Positions 55,294-64,000 of a DNA stretch of 64,000 nucleotides are shown here, piece by piece. The notes below the pieces were generated by a model. The model did no database searches. It was not told where the DNA came from and worked only from the letters and a program-made list of their open reading frames with translations. Position 1 is the first letter of the stretch. Each line of letters begins with the position of its first letter. Origin of the DNA: Aedes albopictus (taxonomy: Eukaryota > Arthropoda > Insecta > Diptera > Culicidae); the NCBI RefSeq assembly GCF_035046485.1, contig NC_085138.1:66332580-66396579 (forward strand), in the 5' to 3' direction. The position numbers and the translations under genes were made by a program.

Positions 55294-56725
55294 AATCTCG
55301 GAAGGTATTCCCGGGGAATCTCGGAAGGAATTCCCGGGGAATCTCGGAAGGAATTCCCGGGGAATCTCGGAAGGAATTCCCGGGGAATCTCGGAAGGAAT
55401 TCCCGGGGAATCTCGGAAGGAATTCCCGGGGAATCTCGGAAGGAATTCCCGGGGAATCTCGGAAGGAATTCCCGGGGAATCTCGGAAGGAATTCCCGGGG
55501 AATCTCGGAAGGAATTCCCGGGGAATCTCGGAAGGAATTCCCGGGGAATCTCGGAAGGAATTCCCGGGGAATCTCGGAAGGAATTCCCGGGGAATCTCGG
55601 AAGGAATTCCCGGGGAATCTCGGAAGGAATTCCCGGGGAATCTCGGAAGGAATTCCCGGGGAATCTCGGAAGGAATTCCCGGGGAATCTCGGAAGGAATT
55701 CCCGGGGAATCTCGGAAGGAATTCCCGGGGAATCTCAGAAGGAATTCCCGGGGAATCTCGGAAGGAATTCCAGGGGAATCTCGGAAGGAATTCCCGGGGA
55801 ATCTCGGAAGGAATTCCCGGGGAATCTCGGAAGGAATTCCCGGGGAATCTCGGAAGGAATTCCCGGGGAATCTCGGAAGGAATTCCTGGGGAATCTCGGA
55901 AGGAATTCCTGGGGAATCTCGGAAGGAATTCCCGGGGAATCTCGGAAGGAATTCCCGGGGAATCTCGGAAGGAATTCCCGGGGAATCTCGGAAGGAATTC
56001 CCGGGGAATCTCGGAAGGAATTCCCGGGGAATCTCGGAAGGAATTCCCGGGGAATCTCGGAAGGAATTCCCGGGGAATCTCGGAAGGAATTCCCGGGGAA
56101 TCTCGGAAGGAATTCCCGGGGAATCTCGGAAGGAATTCCCGGGGAATCTCGGAAGGAATTCCCGGGGAATCTCGGAAGGAATTCCCGGGGAATCTCGGAA
56201 GGAATTCCCGGGGAATCTCGGAAGGAATTCCCGGGGAATCTCGGAAGGAATTCCCGGGGAATCTCGGAAGGAATTCCCGGGGAATCTCGGAAGGAATTCC
56301 CGGGGAATCTCGGAAGGAATTCCCGGGGAATCTCGGAAGGAATTCCCGGGGAATCTCGGAAGGAATTCCCGGGGAATCTCGGAAGGAATTCCCGGGGAAT
56401 CTCGGAAGGAATTCCCGGGGAATCTCGGAAGGAATTCCCGGGGAATCTCGGAAGGAATTCCCGGGGAATCTCGGAAGGAATTCCCGGGGAATCTCGGAAG
56501 GAATTCCCGGAGAATCTCGGAAGGAATTCCCGGGGAATCTCGGAAGGAATTCCCGGGGAATCTCGGAAGGAATTCCCGGGGAATCTCGGAAGGAATTCCC
56601 GGGGAATCTCGGAAGGAATTCCCGGGGAATCTCGGAAGGAATTCCAGGGGAATCTCGGAAGGAATTCCAGGGGAATCTCTGAAGGAATTCCCGGGGAATC
56701 TCGGAAGGAATTCCCGGAGCAATCC
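55294..56725. repeat. Homogeneous 23-bp satellite, about 62 copies
   Basis: Unit AATCTCGGAAGGAATTCCCG followed by GGG, containing EcoRI (GAATTC) and SmaI (CCCGGG)-type palindromes. About 1432 bp at 23 bp per copy gives 62 copies. Only scattered variants occur (e.g. near 55733, 55770, 55885, 55908, 56508, 56645). Because 23 is not divisible by 3 and the unit has no stop on either strand in any phase, all six frames are open, with a 23-residue repeat. The 470-556 codon frames are therefore not genes. Confidence 0.98.
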
Positions 56726-57260
56726 TGAAAAGAATTACCGGGGGAATCTTGGTAGAAATTCGCGGAGGAATCCCGGTAGGAATTCTAAGGGGAACTCGGA
56801 AGAAATTTCAAGATGAATCCCCGAAGACATTCTCGGAGGAATTCCTGAGGGAATTCCAGGAGTTCTTCTAGATTCCTAGAAGAATCCCTGAGGGAATTCC
56901 TGGAGGATTCTTCCAAGGAATTCCTTGAGGATTTCCCAAAAAAAAAACCTAGAGGATGCTCCCAAGGAATTCCTGGCGAAATTTCTTGAAAAATCTTCAG
57001 GAAGAACCCCAGACAGAACTTCTGACCAACGGATCTAAACGGACAGATGAAGCTTTCCTGGTGAAATGACTTGAAAATTTCTGAGGGAACTCCTGGAGAT
57101 TTCTCGAAAGGCACTCCCATTGTAATCCAAGAATGAACTCCTAAAAGATACTCTGAAGAAATAAGGGGAAGAATCTCAAGGAACCTCAAGGAAAACCTGG
57201 AGAAATTCGCCAAGGAATTCCAGGAGAAATCCCTGAAGGAATTGCTGAAGCACTTTTTTG
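56726..57260. repeat. Right, graded part of the array into family A
   Basis: ggaattcctgagggaattcc-type units decay steadily away from the homogeneous core, ending near 57250. This links the clean 23-bp array to the decayed family A elsewhere in the window. Confidence 0.8.
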
Positions 57261-57289
57261 CTGACGAGTGTTGATTGGAGCCATGCAAT

Positions 57290-59560
57290 TAACTGACTGC
57301 AGTTATTAAGCTGACGCTTTTATTAATTGAATGTCACCTATTTTTTATTCCACTCGGAGCTCGTAGATTGCAGAAGCCATTTGCACGTTCCCATTGGAAA
57401 TGTTAAGGAAGTTTTCGTATATTCAGTTATAAAAATTCACCGTTTTTCGGTTCGTTTGGACAATCGACAACCTCGCCTAGCATTATTCAGCTTTATCTTT
57501 AATATGTGTCCATTTGTGACAAACGCAATCCTAAATGAGAGAACAACAGTTTCAAAAATTATCATAAATAATCACTTTTTTATATGAAATCATGAAGAAA
57601 GTGATATCAACCAAGATAGCAACAGTTGGGTCTGGTTGCTAAATATCTGAATCCACCGGGAAGGTAGGTTGTCATTTTGAAACCGATTTGGCAACGGTTG
57701 GTGGGGTTCATGCATTATGAAGCCGGTTGCCAATTTGGGTTTTCTCACGCATTGGTGGGCATCGTCTTAGAGTACAGGATGAAAAACACGTGTTCATTTA
57801 CTGAGCAGCAGCTGAACTAATGTGTAGTTCAGTTATTAACTATAATTTTCTGTGCTTATTCACCACTGCTGAATAGGAGTCGAAGAATGAGCATTATTAA
57901 ACCACGGGAGTTTATGTTTCGATTTGAGTGCTCCAATTCATCATATCTAGGATGGCACAGATAGTAAAGCTGCGGCTGGTAATCGACGGGTCCTGAGTTT
58001 GATTCTTGGTTTAACTAAATTTATGTGTAGTTATTATATCATAATAGTTGTTCATAGTTCAAACACAAACTCGTGAAAACTGAAAAAATGCATTTTATTA
58101 ATATTTAATTATTTTTGCTAAAGCTGAATAACAGCTTTACAGTATATGTGTAAAACGTTTTTTACAGCAAACGGTTCAGTTGGTACACAACATTATGCTT
58201 TATAATTTCTCTAAATTTGTCTGAACAAAACCCGAACAAAAGTTGTACCTGAAATTTATCCAAATGTTATTCAGCATTCAGCATGATGCTAAAGGTCATA
58301 AAGGTGCTTGTTAAATGAGTGAGCGTGAGTTGGGAATGCTTTAATTTCGTGAATATTCTGAGGTATTGAGCAAATAAGTTCATAGTCTGATCTAATTTAG
58401 TCTAGTCTAGTGGCTATTACAACTTTGAATGTCTAACAAATGAGGCTGTTCATCATTGAATACGATGAAAGTTTGAAAAATGGTCTCTTACCTCACCTTA
58501 CCCTGTCAAGGATTGTAGGATTGCTACTGATATGAGATTTTTCCTAATGGAAACCATTAGTTTCAACGTTAGGTTTCCTTCGTAAACATTTGCAAAATTT
58601 CAATTTTTCCTGTCGCATCCTGTACATCAAGCCAAACATATGCTTTGGCATCGTAAGAGCATGTCATAAATTTCCTACCTCTATCCCCAGCAACATTCAC
58701 TCCCATTGTTTGATGCTTTACCTTGCAACTATTCCCGCGTGATTATAGTTATTCGACTGCTCACCCAAAATAATGTAATACTTCACTCGTACTAGCTCCA
58801 ACAAGAGTGTACTTCCAGATCCAGAATGGGAAGGGGGAAGGTTCCCAAAAAAATGTTCTCCTATTCATTCTATTCAATTCGTTTTAGCCCAACGAACGAT
58901 GTCCTGGGGCACCACGCTGCCATTACTATTGCGTGACCTAACTTTCTTTACGATGTCGTTGTTGTCGCCGTCTCCACCAGTCAGCCAGCTATTTCAATAT
59001 GTCGGAGCCATTTGGATCAACCAAATTGCTGCTTCGAGGGGACACTTTTAGTTTAATGGACTTTTCGGATGGCCATAGAGGATGGGGCGCGCAAGGTGAC
59101 GCGGCTGTTTGTACCAGATAAAAATCGAATAAATTTGAGTGTGTACTAATCAATAATTCGTTACTAGCAGTCGGCCGGCGGCGGTTTTGGGCACCACTTT
59201 GGACACAAGCTCGGAACAGGTTCGTTTGAACTTGGGGGAGAATGTATGCATTACGTTTAGGTAAATCAGCTTGAACCATTTGATTTCGGTTGGAGGAAAG
59301 TGTGGTAACGCATAACGATATCAGGTGTGTGGTGGAATGGAATGTTTGAAGCACTGATGTTATGCTTTCAATTATTCATTGCTACGGCAGGAGAAAAACT
59401 TTTCTGTGAGGAAAATGAATTAGAACTAAATGGCTCTATTGATAACTTTTTTGTGGATTAATGATTTCCACAATACTCCGAGGAACAAAAATTACCTCTG
59501 CTTAAACCTAACGTGTCTGTTTTGTCAAAATGGCTGAAAGTGATTATTTCGTGTGTTATT
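57290..59560. other. Single-copy-looking AT-rich DNA
   Basis: No array or TIR pair recognised. A tRNA-like scrap may lie at 57950-58010 (gagtttgattcttgg as a weak B-box). The 121-codon minus frame at 58989-59354 has no known domain. Confidence 0.4.
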
Positions 59561-59569
59561 GTGTTTGAG

Positions 59570-59935
59570 AGGCTCCCGCGGAACCTGTTTCAGGTGTTCC
59601 GGAGCGGCCATATTAGTTGCTACACACTTCAGTCAATTTTTTGAGCCCGAATCTCTTGAAATCATGATACGAAATTGAAATTTGATACGTCGCACGGCAT
59701 GTTTTGGTTGCAAACCAGAAATGTCCCCAATGTCACCCCCGTGGAACCTATGCTAGATGTTCCGGGTGGCCATATTGATTGATACATACTTTAGGGTATC
59801 GTTTCTGACTCAGTCATTGGAAACCATGAAGATTGATATGTCGCACGACATGTTTTGGATGAAAACCAGAAGTGTCCCCAATGAGGCCCTCGCGGAACCT
59901 GTCACGGTGATCCGGATGGGTCAACTTATTCAAAT
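59570..59935 (+). repeat. Short tandem array, ~150-163-bp monomer
   Basis: gcggaacctg-type anchors at 59581, 59744 and 59895 (163 and 151 apart). Shared blocks include ccagaaRtgtccccaatg, gttccggRgYggccatatt and atacgtcgcacggcatgtttt. Two and a third monomers, diverged. Confidence 0.85.
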
Positions 59936-60425
59936 CTGATTATCGTAGTTGTGTTTTATTGTTCGCAATAAAAAATCAATTGAAGATCGATGGTTCAATC
60001 ATTTTTAGACATTTCGGGATTTAAACACAGACTGTTTCAAGAAGTCCTTCAATTAACTTCCTTGGGTCTTCTTCAAGAGTTTCTCACGAAAGTTTTCGAA
60101 AGATTAATTCTCTCGCTCTCTCTTTTTTACATATGCAACTCATGTATATTCATATGTTCATAGCCATCGCTAGAACAAGAAACGAATTGAAAAAAAAAGT
60201 CGTTTCCCTCCCTTCCAACTTCCACTCAAAAAAGCACAGTGTATATATAACGCCTACAAGTTATGCAAGCAAAGCGTGCTGTGCCGCTTGACCTTATTCA
60301 CTTTATTCGCCACTCAATCTATCACGAACACTATAAATAAAACCACTATCCATGGATCTCATCACCGACCCAACGGTGACTCCCAGATCTCCCATTCGTT
60401 CCGTCTAAAAAATACCCCAGTCCGT
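59936..60425. other. Unassigned sequence
   Basis: No recognisable gene or repeat apart from a CT-rich run near 60110-60125. Confidence 0.35.
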
Positions 60426-60700
60426 GCTGGTTGTGGGGATGCAGAGATGATCTCGGTCTTTAGTAGCAACAACCAGCACACTCTAACATTCCTTTCCCTT
60501 CCCAACTGACTATAAGGACGTGGCCGGCGCCGTTATTGATCAAAAATGTATGAGTTGCTTAAATTGCACTTTGAGAATAAGTGGAGTGTCCCAGCCCTTA
60601 TTCATTTGGATCTCAGTACAACTGGTACCACCTCAGATCAATCACGGAGGAGCAACCATTGGCGTGTATAGTCAGATTTGATCGATCGTTCGATCGTTGA
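60426..60700 (+). mobile_element. Retroelement tail family, plus-strand copy
   Basis: gatgatctcggtctttagta, acgtggccggcgccgttatt and the degraded end gatcaatcacggaggagcaa match, in inverted orientation, 61428-61690. It is followed by a (gatcgttgatcga)-type short repeat at 60682-60732. Non-coding. A LINE 3' region or SINE is likely. Confidence 0.75.
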
Positions 60701-60807
60701 TCGAAAGTTTCTGTTGATCGTTGATCGAGATTTCTTCAAAAGAAGCAATTCTAGGAGCATTTTTTTTGCAAAGATTGTTTCAGAGATATTTTACGGAAAT
60801 TCCTCTG

Positions 60808-61427
60808 CCCAAGCTATGACATCAAGATCATCATAAGAGACCTAAACGCTCAGCTAGGCCAGGAGAAGGCATTCAAACCGACGATTGGTAAATTCAGCGC
60901 CCAAACGCTAACGAACTAAAATGGCCTGCGCCTCATTAATTTCACTGCCTCCAAAAAACATCGCACATTCGTAACACCTTCTTCTAGCAAAACCTACATT
61001 ATCGTTACACCTGAAGATCACCACAGCAGACGGAATCGCAAATCGACCACGTTATGATTGATGAACGGCACTTCTCCGACATTACCGACGTTAGTATCTA
61101 TCGTGGCACTAACATCGAATATGACCACTACCTGGTGATGATTCAATTGCGCCCAAAGGATTCCGTCATCAACCACCAAGGTACAACCTAGAGCAAGTGA
61201 AGCAAGTGGATGTCGCTTCAGTATACGCGTAGAATCTCGAGGCAGCGTTTCCAGACGAGGATGATCTCCATGTGGCTCGTCTAGAGGACTGCTAGAGAAC
61301 AGTAAAATCAGTCAGGACCTGGGAAACCGAACAGCTACCGAAAGAGTGGAAAGAAAGGGTAATCAGTACTATTCACAAGAAAGACAATCATTTAGAATGT
61401 GAGAACTTTAGAGCAATCACAATTGTG
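60808..61427 (+). mobile_element. LINE C: internally deleted endonuclease-RT fragment
   Basis: 60815-61290 carries degraded endonuclease: IIIRDLNAQLGQEKAF (D at the GDLN site preceded by R), then SQIDHV-type, HFSDITDVSIYRGTN and YDHYLVMIQLRP (histidine kept, preceding S changed). At about 61310 it jumps to RT finger motifs (TWETEQLPKEWKERV, TIHKKDNHLECENFRAITIV), with several hundred codons of linker missing. Same broad group as LINE A. Plus strand, stops throughout. Confidence 0.85.
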
Positions 61428-61695
61428 AATGCTGAGCATGAGCATGAGTATAGATGACCGTACAATTCGTAGTTGCTACTCCGTGATTGACCAAAACAAT
61501 CGAAATTGCACATGGAACCAACAAGCGGAGTTTGGGAGTAGCTACCGCTCTCAATGTGAACAGTTCGAGAATTCCAAACTTTATTAGTCAATAACGGCGC
61601 CGGCCACGTCCTTACGGCCATCGAGGAAGGGAAAGAATGTTAGTGTGACGTACGTTGCTACTAGAGACCGAGATCACCTCATCTTCTCCACGGCT
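61428..61695 (-). mobile_element. Retroelement tail family, minus-strand copy with GCTCAT tandem end
   Basis: On the minus strand it runs from GATGAGGTGATCTCGGTCTC through CGTGGCCGGCGCCGTTATTG and GGTTCCATGTGCAATTTCGA to CGGTCATCTA and (CTCATG)n at 61428-61446. It matches 60426-60700 inverted and 28475-28580. The tail abuts LINE C directly. Confidence 0.8.
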
Positions 61696-61699
61696 GTCA

Positions 61700-63460
61700 C
61701 GGGAAGGAGTTTTTGTTAGTGGGGAGGAGGAGAGTCACATGATTTGAATTTGGATTCATGGTAAGTGATGTGATTCATGCAACCTTTATTTGAGTCAAAA
61801 CATATGCTCAACATGCAGAACATGCAAATAATGTAAAAAATTCTGGAGAAATTTATTTTTATTATAACTTTAATAAAAATAAATTTCTGAATAATTTTAA
61901 AATATATTTATTTTTTATAACTTGTTAAAATAATCATAGCTTTTTATCACGATTTTCTACATTTTATAATGTTCTAGAAAGTTGTTAAGCATACAAAAAC
62001 GCATTTTTGATGAACATTGCGACAATCTATCTCGTTAAATTAAGAAGTTATTAAATAATTTCAATATTTGATAATTGTTTGTTTATTCACCATAAAGAAT
62101 ACACTTGCATATAAAAGTTTAAGCCATTAGAAAAATAGTTGTTTCATTATTCGAAACCGTTATCTGTGCCATTTTGCGCCGAAAAAAGTAAGACGAGTTC
62201 AAAGTTACCCTATAAAAATCATAAATTTGTAAAAAACTTTGTTATTTCAAAAGCTAGCGTTTTTTGATGTTCAGCAAAAACATATATTTTTACATTCTAA
62301 ACAACTTTGTGGAAGATACTAAAAATGTAAAAAATCCCGTTGAAAAGTTATTATGAAATATATGATTTCTAGGGGTCATGCACATACAACGCAATATATC
62401 TCGTAAAGTATGAGATTTAGCATTATGACGTCTACGACAAAGTTATTTAAAATTGTATTTTACATAGCTTTGCCACTGACATCAAAAGTCTATCTGTATT
62501 TTTTGTAAAAATATTATTTTAACTCACTTATAGGTGGATTGATCATCCTTCATGTCAAAAGATGCACTTTATCTTATGTAGAAACTTCTCCGAAGAAACT
62601 ACATCACAAAAATCAATGGTTGGAAAGTTATTAAAAAAAGCGCACGAAATCGGCAAAATAAAACACCGTTCAATAATCCATAGCATTATGGCCAGTCGTA
62701 AAACTTTCCGATTCAGAACATAGTAACTGAAGCATGTTCTCAAAAAACTGGCTTAGTTTGGCCAACCGTGAACTAGGGACGGTTAGACGGTCAATCGTCA
62801 AGTTCAAGTAAAACCAATGCGAGTGCCACGGCTGGGTTATCGACCAGCAAGCAAAATTTAAAAAAAAAGATAGTAAAATCATTGGATGTCCCAAGTAACA
62901 ATTCAAAACCATTAATAAGCATGCGCGTTGATCAAATGTTCTACAAAAGCGCCGACAGTTGAACAAGAGTATATGTCGAACAAAGTTGCGAATGAATGTT
63001 TCAAGCACTGAAAACTGCACGTTTGTTGACCATATTTCTGCATATTGAATAATTAATCGAACAGAAGTTTAAAGAAAGTTGTTTAGGTATTCACTTCATC
63101 TGCCTAATAGTGCTTTAATAATGACAGAAAGCAAGCTGCTTCCGACGCATTTGATGCCGTTATTCCACATATGATCTACAATTGAACAAGTTTACACAAC
63201 TTTTGCTTGATCATTTTATTCAACAACAATAATATAGCTTAACTAGAAGATGTAACCAGGTTTCTTAAGAACATATGTTACACTTTTATTCAATCAATGT
63301 TGATTAGCTGTGGAACTGTGTTACTTAATTATCGTTATTCACCATGCTCTCATTTGTAAACACGATTGCTGATTAGCAATCTAAGAAGAGCGTCTGGTGC
63401 TACCAGCTTCAACACCAAACAAATATGTAGCAGCAGATCAAAATATTACACTTTCAAAAT
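61700..63460. other. AT-rich DNA, transposon-arm-like, then unassigned
   Basis: 61850-62650 is full of aaagttatta, tatctcgttaaatt and caactttgtggaagata phrases typical of foldback arms, but I could not pair them. 62890 has CCCAAGTAACA. Between 62700 and 63460 nothing is recognised. If the next entry is a true first exon, this would be its intron 1. Confidence 0.4.
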
Positions 63461-63473
63461 CATTCTGACTCAC

Positions 63474-63663
63474 CTTTTGCACTACACGCTCCTACGACAG
63501 CAAAACCGCTAACAGAAACACCGAAAAAGGCAGCTGAAGTGGCTCCTGGGCGGCTGGTATTGACGTGTAGAATACCCACTTTGGTGCTACCGGTCAAACC
63601 GGGAGCAGCTTCCGAATAGTCCAGTTTTATGGCTGCTTGGATATTTGCACCATCGTCACACAT
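63474..63663 (-). CDS. Candidate first coding exon of an unrecognised gene
   Basis: ATG at 63663-63661 follows AAAACA, a good insect start context. 63 codons plus 1 base run to a perfect donor AAAG|GTGAGT (intron starts at 63473), so the exon ends in phase 1. The peptide begins MCDDGANIQAAIKLDYSEAA and contains VGILHVNTSRPGATSAAFFG and a mildly hydrophobic GVSVSGFAVVGACSAK. Codon use is balanced and GC is higher than the surroundings. No family recognised. Without splicing the frame would stop five codons later. It could be chance. Confidence 0.5.
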
Positions 63664-64000
63664 TGTTTTTCCTTCCGATACAAAACAGGAGCAGAAAAAA
63701 CTAAGTTCACCTGTTTAGGCGTACAAACAAACAAATGTTCAAAGAGAAACCAAACTTATAACACAACACCGTGAATGACTGACGAACTGACAAATATATC
63801 AGCATACATGCCTTGTGGTTACAATTATTCAAACAGTGATCAGCTTCAATGTTTATGCGGACAATTTGAATAAAATACTAAAGCAATGTTTAAACAACAT
63901 ATGTACGGCAATGTACTAGACTCAGGATTTGAATGTTTACCCAGGTAACCAATAAGCAGTTAAAACTGCATTTATTTAGCACTATATGCGCCTTTACTGC
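63664..64000 (-). promoter_or_regulatory. Possible upstream region of the candidate exon
   Basis: On the minus strand, GATATATTT at 63800-63792 and TTATAAGT near 63761-63754 are TATA-like, and TCAGTC at 63782-63777 resembles an insect initiator, but spacings do not match a standard core promoter. The far end (from 63937) has the CCCAGGTAACA motif shared with the hairpin MITE. Confidence 0.2.

Noticed and set aside
55294..56725. CRISPR-like regular array
   Set aside because: Units are head to tail with no spacers, and the context is a eukaryotic genome.
55133..56816. Frames of 472, 531 and 556 codons (plus) and 508 codons (minus) as repeat-protein genes
   Set aside because: They are phases of one 23-bp satellite that lacks stops on both strands. 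The parts outside the array come from a SINE. No independent coding evidence.
63474..63663. Actin or V-ATPase proteolipid identity for the candidate exon (MCDD start; AAFFG segment)
   Set aside because: Similarity is limited to four or five residues and the rest does not fit either family.

Overview
The window looks like repeat-rich, gene-poor mosquito DNA, most probably Aedes or another culicine. That assignment is inference from repeat content: tRNA-headed SINEs, RTE/CFDP2-like LINE fragments, BEL/Pao pol, and very many palindromic MITEs. I see no bacterial or viral gene, no rRNA, no CRISPR array and no intact autonomous transposon. The only host-gene candidate is one first-exon-like stretch near the right end (63474-63663, minus strand), which has a good start context and a consensus splice donor but no recognised family.

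Layout. 0-9 kb: degenerate 23/24-bp repeat, MITEs, SINEs on the minus strand (one 812-bp composite with 20-bp target duplications), and an MITE with perfect 23-bp TIRs and 7-bp TSDs at 7948-8203. 9.2-12.2 kb: a minus-strand LINE with broken endonuclease and reverse transcriptase. 12.6-13.1 kb: a TA-flanked MITE. 14.8-16.0 kb: a second, plus-strand LINE fragment. 17-19.4 kb: a 257-bp TIR element, two direct repeats around an LTR-like segment, an ATTGG minisatellite and a hAT-type MITE with perfect 8-bp TSD. 19.4-22.5 kb: two old degenerate minisatellite families (called A and B here) and a SINE. 23.3 kb: a 342-bp solo LTR with 5-bp TSD. 25.5-29.7 kb: MITEs, a TA-flanked composite, a 1-kb foldback with a LINE tail in its loop, and shared dispersed repeats.

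31-40 kb: two PIF/Harbinger-like foldback copies, a 2.1-kb TA-flanked element filled with tandem DNA, a hairpin MITE, and a pogo-like element with a broken transposase. 41-45 kb: a TTAA-flanked element filled with a ~152-bp satellite, next to a TA-flanked element holding the same satellite inverted. 45.6-48.5 kb: family A again, interrupted by a SINE. 49.7-52.5 kb: BEL/Pao pol cut by a 1.17-kb solo LTR and then by a 755-bp foldback MITE with perfect 8-bp TSD. 53.1 kb: a TTAA foldback. 54.8-57.3 kb: family A with a homogeneous 23-bp array of about 62 copies that is open in all six frames and invaded by a SINE. 59.6 kb: a short tandem array. 60.4-61.7 kb: an inverted repeat around a third LINE fragment. 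63.5-63.7 kb: the candidate exon.

The most interesting pattern is that several DNA-transposon shells, defined by terminal inverted repeats and TA or TTAA target duplications, carry arrays of satellite monomers (about 141-153 bp, or 10-12 bp units in ~105-126 bp blocks) instead of coding sequence. This suggests that transposition spreads satellite DNA here. Family and superfamily names rest on motif recognition by eye and were not checked by search.
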